From contig OX392543.1 in NCBI GenBank assembly GCA_947623455.1, forward strand, positions 19,342,757 to 19,406,756: a DNA stretch of 64,000 nucleotides. Reading direction: 5' to 3'. The notes under the pieces were generated by a model that made no database searches, was not told the origin of the DNA, and saw only the letters and a list, made by a program, of their open reading frames with translations. Below are positions 51,701 through 60,700 of the stretch, piece by piece; the first letter of the stretch is position 1; every line of letters starts with the position of its first letter. The position numbers and the translations under genes were made by a program. Source of the stretch: Mimachlamys varia (Eukaryota; Mollusca; Bivalvia; Pectinida; Pectinidae).

Positions 51701-54700
51701 AGTTCTGACCAAAACTTGCTTCATAATATTATTAGCAAAAATATTATCAGTAAAAAAAAAGAATACAAAATTTGACCTTGACTTTGACCCAGTGAACTTG
51801 AATTTTGCTTATTTGACTCCTTGATTAATTCTGACCAACTTGGCTTCATTATGAATGTGATAACAAAATGTTCATCAGTGAAAAGGTAAACCAGAAATGG
51901 TGTCAAAAATAAAGCCAATATGCGCTCAATGCTCGTCTGTACACACATAATTCGTAATTTTATATGTACTAGCTGTGTAGTATACATAATGAGTATACAA
52001 TATCATGAAGATTCACAAGAAAATGTTCAGTAATATGTTCAATAAACTTCTATTTTAAGTGGCACACCAATCTTTAATGTTGCCAGTAAAATTTAACATA
52101 TAAAGATTTTGAAAAAAATGGTAATTATTAAAGAGGAAAATATAAGTCAAATCCAGCATCCCAAGGTTAGCATATGTGCTGTGTATCCTTCTAAACACAT
52201 CAAGAAGGTAAGTTTCGTTGATGTAGGACTTAAACAGTGGACCTGCGATAATCAGGACACCGATAGTCCGCAAAACTCACAATCCGGACAGAATTTATGC
52301 ACAGGAATTTTGGGAACGGAACATACATACTTTCCATTAGCTAAATTCACACAATAATCCGGACAATTTTTCATCCACGCAGAGAGAAAAATGTTGAGGT
52401 AAGTCACCTAGCTATGTCAACAGCTGTACAGGATATTGCTCGACAATTAATGCGTATAGTGTCATCATATTTAAGCTACTGCTGCCATGTCCTCATAGCC
52501 CTGACAGGGACTGTTTATACCTGAACATGTGTTTTGTAACGGTACATTGCTTTTCAATATGAAATAAAAGACACAGTTATAAAGAAACACAGTAAAGACA
52601 TAAAATACAAAAATATATCAACTTTCACATGAAATATTCTTTATAATAAAAAACACTTATTTCAAATTCTGGAGAACACAAACGTAACGGAAAACAATAA
52701 TCATATTAGAAAACACAAGTAAATATTTATATTTACAAAAAGACCCAAATTTATTTATGTCATGTCATTTAAACGTCTCGCAGTGTATATATACTCAAGG
52801 GAAATAACTCTTGTGCGACACATGTTTAGACCTGGGGTAAACAAAATCTGGCAGTCCCGAAAACTGGTGATCCGGAAGGTTCGGACAAGGAACGAAGGTG
52901 TCCGGATTATCGCAAGTCCACTGTTGTTACTTCATAACGGACTCCACCATTCTTCTTAACCAAATCTTACTAAGTCTGCAAACATTAAGTCATACATGCG
53001 GAAAATATAGGTCAAATCCAGCATCCCAAGGTTAGCATGTGCTGTGTATCCTAATAGACACTGATCAAGCCTGTAAGTTTATGGCTGATGTACGACCTAT
53101 AAGTTACTTCACAACGAACTCAACCATTCTTCTTAACCATTTTCTCGCTCACGACAGGGGTATTGTAATAGCTCGAGATCTCCCTGTTCTTCAAACAGGT
53201 CACGAGCTAAAAACAAAAATTGACCAGTATATTCGACCATTGACTCAGTGACCTTGACTTTTTGTCAATTAACTCATTGTTTAACTTTGCCTCATAATGT
53301 CATAACAAAAAGGTAATCAATGATAAAACACAAAACTGACCTTTACAAGTTTTTACCTTTACCTTTGACCTGGTGACTTTGAATATTAGTCAGTTGACTC
53401 CTTGTTTGGTTATGATCAATTTTGCTTCATAATGTCATAATTAAGTATCAGTTAAGAGGTACACTGGGCAGGTGCCCCAGTTGGCGGGCTTTAGAAAATC
53501 ACAATCTTGACTCTTTAAGCTTGATGGAGTGTGACATAATGTGCTTGATTTGACTTGTGATGACCTTGACCCTCAATAGACTTGACTCATACGTATGGCT
53601 TAAGAATGCTCCAGATCTGACTCATGATAATTTAACCTTGACTTTTTAGAATTTTCCATATACTCTGAAATAGAAATTTCTCCAAATTTGACTCAATAAC
53701 TATTTTAAACCAATTGCCTCTTCAAGTTTGACTCATGAGTGTATGACTATAATATCTTCAAGGATTGACTAACAATGACTCCTTGTTTGGTTATGATCAA
53801 TTTTGCTTCATAATGTCATAATTAAGTATCAGTTAAGAGGTACTTTAGACTTGACTCATGAGGGTATGGCCAAAATTTTGTAGGATTGACTCACAATGAC
53901 CTTGACCCTTTATTGAGGCTTAATCCTATGTACAATTAAAATCAGCCACAAGTATATGAGCAGGTCAAAGAGCAGTACTCAATTAAGGCATAACTCCGGA
54001 ACATAAAGGGCGGACCAATTTAAAAAAAAAATTCTACTTGATATTTAAGAACAATTTTCTTGCGATCCTGCCAATTTCTTCAAGTATATCTACAGTGTGA
54101 CAACTTTGTTATCTAAATGTTAAGGTGCCTCAATCTGAAATTCCTACTGTAACTCTGCTTAATACTAAAGCTGCAATTATACAGCTTTATAGCTCCATCA
54201 GTTGAGCGTTCAATATATATATATATAATTAAGACTTTAAGTAGTCAGAGCTAGTCCCATTAATGGTTCAACTCTTGGTGGAGGATCAAATTATGTGAAA
54301 TATATAATGACTGCTGTTACACTTTGTTACATTGAAACTTCAGCGTAGGAAACATAAAACGCACACAGGTCATATGCCAACCCAATTAAACCAACATAAA
54401 ATCAATAATCAGCAAATTGAAACAATAACTCCATAGCTAAAATACTTTTGTCACTGTTTGAACTATAAATTTGCTATAACATAAAAGAATTATGCAAAAA
54501 TAATTTATTAACTACTGTCAGTTTTAAATACGATATCATAAACAAATGTCTATTTCAGTCTCTTTATTGAGGCTAACTTCAAATATGTGTAATATACATC
54601 ATACATGCACACAGTGACTTCAAAGGTGATATTATATATTTGCGTTGACATTTTACTATGATACCCACTCCATATAATGAAACCAACAGACCGTGACCAG

Positions 54701-57700
54701 ATCAACTTTAAAAGCTTTTAGGCTGAAAAGCAATTACTGGTACGGAATTGCGGTATACGTTATCGACAACAACAGCTCAAGGACGCTTCTCAGCTCTAAT
54801 GTAAAGCATTGATACATTTTTTATTCTGAACAGAACTCATTTATAATGAAAATGAAAGTAAAACTGGTTTAAATTCGAGCCAGTAATTCTTTTTATTAAT
54901 AAAGGCAGAATTATAAGTTTGAATCTTTCAAGCTTAGTGATATGAACTTATATTAATTAGAACCTTTTTAAAGTTTTGTTTTATTGAAGTTGCGATGAGA
55001 AAAATGATAAACTATTTGTGAGGTGAACAGGTGCACACTCACACATTGGGGAGAAAACTAGCTCATATCATATATATAAGAGATTGAAAATAAATTTAAA
55101 AATTGTAAAGATACTGTTATGGTAAAATTAAAACCCTTTGCAATGTATGTTATCCTGTTCAGATGATGGCTTACTGTAATCTAACTTATTTTTGTGGCGA
55201 CTTAATTTCACGTTTTTTTATACGAAACATCTATTTCGCGACAATTCAATTTCGTGATAAATACGGTTGTATTAAATCCTATGTACAGACTACTCTTACA
55301 GTTAACCATACCTCTGAATGAACTTTTTTGGCGGCGATTAGTTTTGGGGAATTGTAATCGCTCGCGAAATATCGAAAATTAATCAAACGCAAAAATAGGT
55401 TTGTTTATAGTAACCTATACACCCCTATGTAACTCTTATAAACCCAACCATTCTGTGACCACGGCAAGTCCATTATAATCACCAGTGGTATAAGGCTTAT
55501 CAGGTAAAGCCAATTTCAGCACTTACCAGGGGGTACATAAATAATTTAACAAAAAATCAGATGAACTGTTGAAAATCTTATAACTTCATCATTCAATAAT
55601 ATGAAACTGTCATCATTTTTCAACTTTGTAAGCAGGTACCGACCGGTATGACAGACCGGTATGTATATTTGTTTACTGAAAATAACGACACGTGATTGAT
55701 CATAAAATGTTTAATCATCATAAAATATATGTAATATCATGTTCCCACACCATCTAAAATATTGTTGTCAAATGTTTTACCCTTGTCCACCCAGAAAGAA
55801 AAAACGCTGAAAAAGCAGAAACGATAATTCCAAGGGAAAAAATTGAGCTTAGATGAAAAATATACATGAGTTTGGCTATTAAGCTAATTACTCAGCTTTG
55901 ACGGTTAATACCAGGGTTAAAGCTGTTAGTAAAAGAAAAGGTAAATTTAAAGCTGAATTCATATACAATTAAAATATCAAGCTACATCCAATATACTTAG
56001 ATATAAATTGGGAGTATATACTAAACTAAATTAAAATACTGTAAATGTTCCAATTTCAGTGACTGAAATTTAGTGCATCATAACTAACACAATGATGAAT
56101 TAATTTAATGCACTCATAGTATTTGTAGAAAGCAAAATAAAGAAATTGTAATTAGTACAATAATGTTTTTAACAGAATAATTTTAGTAAAAAAATCGCTA
56201 AAATAAGACGGCCACTAAAATATGTACATTTTCAGTTTATATTACAGTAAAAAATAAATCCAGAGTTTGGATACCGTGAATCTTCAAAGCAATTTTTAAT
56301 ACAATTTGGTGTTACATAACACACACACAGTCGCTTACCCTTTAGTTCAGTAGACCATAATGAACTTATCCACACCTACTGCATGGTAAAAGTCAAGTAC
56401 AGTTCCACTAGTGAAAGGGTTAAGCTGAATCCACAGTGTTTTTCCTGACTAATGTATTTGGGGCCAAAATGTTTGGCCATGATTTTCCTGTTGTGAATGT
56501 GAATAACGTTGAGCATTTTTGACAAATATCTGGTACTTTCACTTTGATGGATTTGTACTATAGAGAGCAGAATATTCTTGAAATGCTTTTTTATTTCATG
56601 TTTATTAATAAAATTATGTAATACCAACCAGACTCTGACTTATTTTTTATTTCGCTCCGCCAGGCTGGGTCACAGAAACAAAATCCCTATTTCAAATTGT
56701 AAAGTGGCTGAATTTCCCTGGGGTTTGCCGGGAAAAACACTTTGAAACTAAATATAATTGCTTCAATTTTATTTAGCTGCAGTTGAATATTACTTAAGTG
56801 TTAATGGGTGCTAGAGATTAATGTAAATATAATTGGGAGTTAAAAGTGGGTGCTAGAGATTAAAGCTGTCAATGCAAGTTAAAAGCTTTCAATTAAATTT
56901 GAAAAAAAAATATTCAGATTGTGATTACTCCGAATAGTTCCGAGATGTTCCCTACATTGACCATGTGTCTTCCGGTTTTCGTAACCAAGGAAGTGGCAGA
57001 CATTTTTTATTTACCCTTGCTTGGTAACGTGTGTAGACAACCTTGGGTATAAAAGCACCGATAGTTGCAAAACCGGTTTTATTTCGACACTGCCCTCTCT
57101 CTGTAGCACGTCTCTTACAGGAACAAATAGTCAGTACACATGACGTTATGGCTCGTTTTCGTGGTTTTTTTTACGAATATGGATATTGGAAAGATATATA
57201 ATAAATATGAAATGAAATTGTAATAAAAACATCCATATCCCCATGAAACTTGCAACAAAATAACACAACACAACTTTATGTAATATATGTTGCAAGTGAA
57301 ACAAACAAATGGCTATTTAACGCTTATGCCTACCTTTTTGATATCCAACTAGTACTAACATCCAGCGTAGAAACCATAATAAATCCAAATAAGTCCATGA
57401 GAATGGTTCAAATATATAATTTCACATTGTTGACTGCACACCTGGGTGTGCCGTGTTTTACACGTGTTTGCTTGTCAAGCGTCTACATGACCAAGACTAA
57501 GAGTTTGTACGTGGATGCGATTATATGCACGTGAAAGACCAGCGATATATATTGGATTTATGGAAGTATTTTCAGTGATATACCTTTTATTTCGGATACG
57601 CAATTTCAAGAATGTGTTATTAGTAACAACCAGCATGGCAGTATTGTGGTTCAAAGTCTAAAGGTGAGTGCGTTTGATTTTTGACAGCGGTTGCCGAGTG

Positions 57701-60700
57701 CGCGGAGCACTGAATGTTGTGACGGTCAGGAGTACTTTGAAAACCGGTTCTACAGGCTATGACCTTTATATACCAATCGGGGCCCATACTCGTTACCAAG
57801 CAAAGGCAAAACTAAAATGTCGGCACTTCCTTAGAAACGATGGTCGGAACAAATAGGGGCGATCTCAAAACAAGAAAAAAAATCCAACTTTTTTAAAAAA
57901 TATGAAAGTCTACTACTATGGCACAAGTGTTGGGGAAGGGATTCAATACAGCAGGTTTTAAAGCACAATACATCATAAAACTACAATACTCAGACATCTG
58001 GATTTGCACTTTCAAGAAAACTTTTTACCCACATTGTGTACTTCGCTAAAAAGTTTCGAAAAAACTGTCTCATTAAATTGGAATAAAGCAGATATTCAAA
58101 CTTAATCTGTAGAAGAAATTATAGCCATTAATACCCATAGTTGAACAAATTCCATCGAACTCCAATGAAAACTGCCAGGTGACCTTAAAATCCTGGACAC
58201 TCAACATTATATACAACAGATTCAACTGTTTGAAATAAACTATGATAAAATTCAACAGAGGTCTAATTATATTGTCAGCATGTTACTGAAAGGTCAATGT
58301 GAACTAAAAACTCAACTGTAAACAGTATACAGAGGTCAAATTCAACTGACAAGATTATACAGAGGTCAAACTCAAATGACAAAATAATCCAAAATTCAAA
58401 CTCAACTGACAACATTATGCTAGGACAAACTAAACTGTCAACATATATTATACAGACTTCAAACTCTACTGCCAACATTATCTAGAGGTGAAGTCATCTG
58501 ATAACATTATACAGACTTCAAACTCAACTGACAGCATTATCCTAAGGACAACCTCAACTGTCAAAATTATCCTAAGGACAACCTCAACTGTCAACATTAT
58601 ACAGAGGTCACTTTCAGCTGTAAACAGTATACAGAGGTCAAACTCTACTGACGAAATTATACAAAGGCCAAACTCAACTGTTAACAGTATACAGAATGCA
58701 ATGTCAACTGTAAGCAGTAAACAGAGGTCAAACTCAACTGACAACACTCTACAGAGGTCAAACTCATCTGACAACATTATATAGAGGTCAAACTCAACTG
58801 ACAACATTTTACAGAGGTCAAACTCAACTGACAACATAGTGCTAGGGCAAACTCATCAGTGATCATTATTTTTTACAATAATTAAACTCCTAGAAATCTA
58901 ATGAAACAAAACTACACAGCAGCCAAGCGTTATACGAGACAACATTGATGAGAGTACGAGAGCCTTACCTTCCCCAGAGAGCTGAGTATACAGCTCGTCC
59001 TCAGACTCAGACTCAGACTCTGGTCTGAATCTCCTACTCATACTGTAGGTAAACTCTAGTGGTTAATCTACTTCTAAAGCCTCAGGGGCCTGTTTATACC
59101 CAGGCTGCTCCTACAGAAGAAATGGAAATTTAAGTGGTGGAAGATATAGGTTTCCATAATACAGACAGTTGTAAACGACTGTTTTATAAGTAATTACAAT
59201 TCACCATCTGCTTTGGTATACATGTATTATTTATAGTTTTTATTACTGTTTGCAATAGCAACATATGTATCATATACATTTTTTTTCCATGTGTATAAAT
59301 ATCTTCTACATAAATATTTTAACTATACTCAATATTATACTGCATGCATGATGACACAAAATTAATATAGCCATCTATTGGAGCATATAAGTATTGTGTA
59401 TAAATGAATAGTCAGAGATATATTATAACACAGTCAATTAAACCACAATTATACTCAAATTCTGGAGACCCGACCAATACTTCAAGGAATACATGATACT
59501 CAAGTAATCTAAGGATGGTTGAATATCAATCTTATTAAAATCATATCTTGATCTCTGTGCTGTTCCGTAAACTTTTCTCTGCTTAAGATCTGAGAAAATC
59601 CCATAGGGGGTCATGTCCCCATGACCTTTTGCGTTAGCCAATCAAATTACTACTGTCATAAGGCGACAAAACTTGCATAATTGCATTTGTCTGTTTAGTC
59701 ATTTCTTCATCAAAAACTTCACGTGGAATAATGTGACGAAATGACTTGCTGCAAGATGACAGGTCATTGGAAAATTATTTTAGTGTTAATTGTAAAGAGG
59801 CGACAAAGGTCATCTGAACGTGACATAGCTCTTATGGGATGTTCGTTGTCAGATCCTTGTAAAACGGAGTGAGAACAAGGATTTGTGTATTTTAAGCAGA
59901 TTGGTTGAATATGTACAAACTTGGTTGGGACAAAATTAACTTTTTGATGAATCATAGTGGGGCATTCAACCAGATTCGCGTATTTTAAACGGGGTTTTAT
60001 ACTGTATACATATCCAAGACCATTCATTTTTAAAAGGAAGAAGTACTATGTATACCCAACATGTGTCCCTAATAAGAATACAATATAAGATTATGAAGTT
60101 CTCATTTAGAGCAAATACAGTGTTTTTCCTGGGTATTTTGGGAAAAATTCAATCTGCCAAATTGGGAAAAAAATTAGCGTGAACAGGTAATAAATTGGGG
60201 AAAAATTTAAACCCAACTACACTCACTAAATGTTCCATGCTAACTAATTTTACAGTGCACAGTGTATCATTTAGCTTTATGGTATGGTAAACAATAAAAA
60301 CCAAGAACTGGGAGTAATACATTGTGAGTCGAGTCTGAGTCACAGACTCACTCACTGATATTTGAATTTTCTTTTAATGATTTTTTATTCATTATAACAT
60401 CATGTGCGTGTCCTTTTTTTCCGGATTTTGAAAAGTCATAATAATTGGGAATTTTCAATTCTGGGAAAAAATAACACTAAAACGCATTGGGAATAGGGTC
60501 GTTTGGCGTACCCAGTTATATAGGCAGGAAAAACACTGAAATATATTATTGCAAAGAATTTAGTCTCCATCTGCAGGATCAAAAACTTATCTACTTAATA
60601 AAGGTTGATGGTTGATCCTGAGAGCAAGACTGCAAACATTCATGTTCAGCAATAATACATTACGGTTATGGGGTGGGTATTCTCAACTGACCTAGGGACC

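Larger units (their letters stand above)
50751..58968. other. Intron 1b (8.2 kb)
   Basis: A mosaic of repeats. 51470-51850 and 53220-53460 hold 'accttgac...ttgactccttg' repeat blocks. A 65-bp direct repeat starts near 53396 and 53777. Other elements are the pogo-like element at 52235-52923 with duplicated flanks, MITEs at 55171-55412 and 56432-56743, and a 30-bp minisatellite at 58270-58860. No coding exon found between 50751 and 58968. Confidence 0.6.

Noticed and set aside
58478..58837. Open frames of 119 and 98 codons on opposite strands
   Set aside because: Produced by the 30-bp minisatellite.
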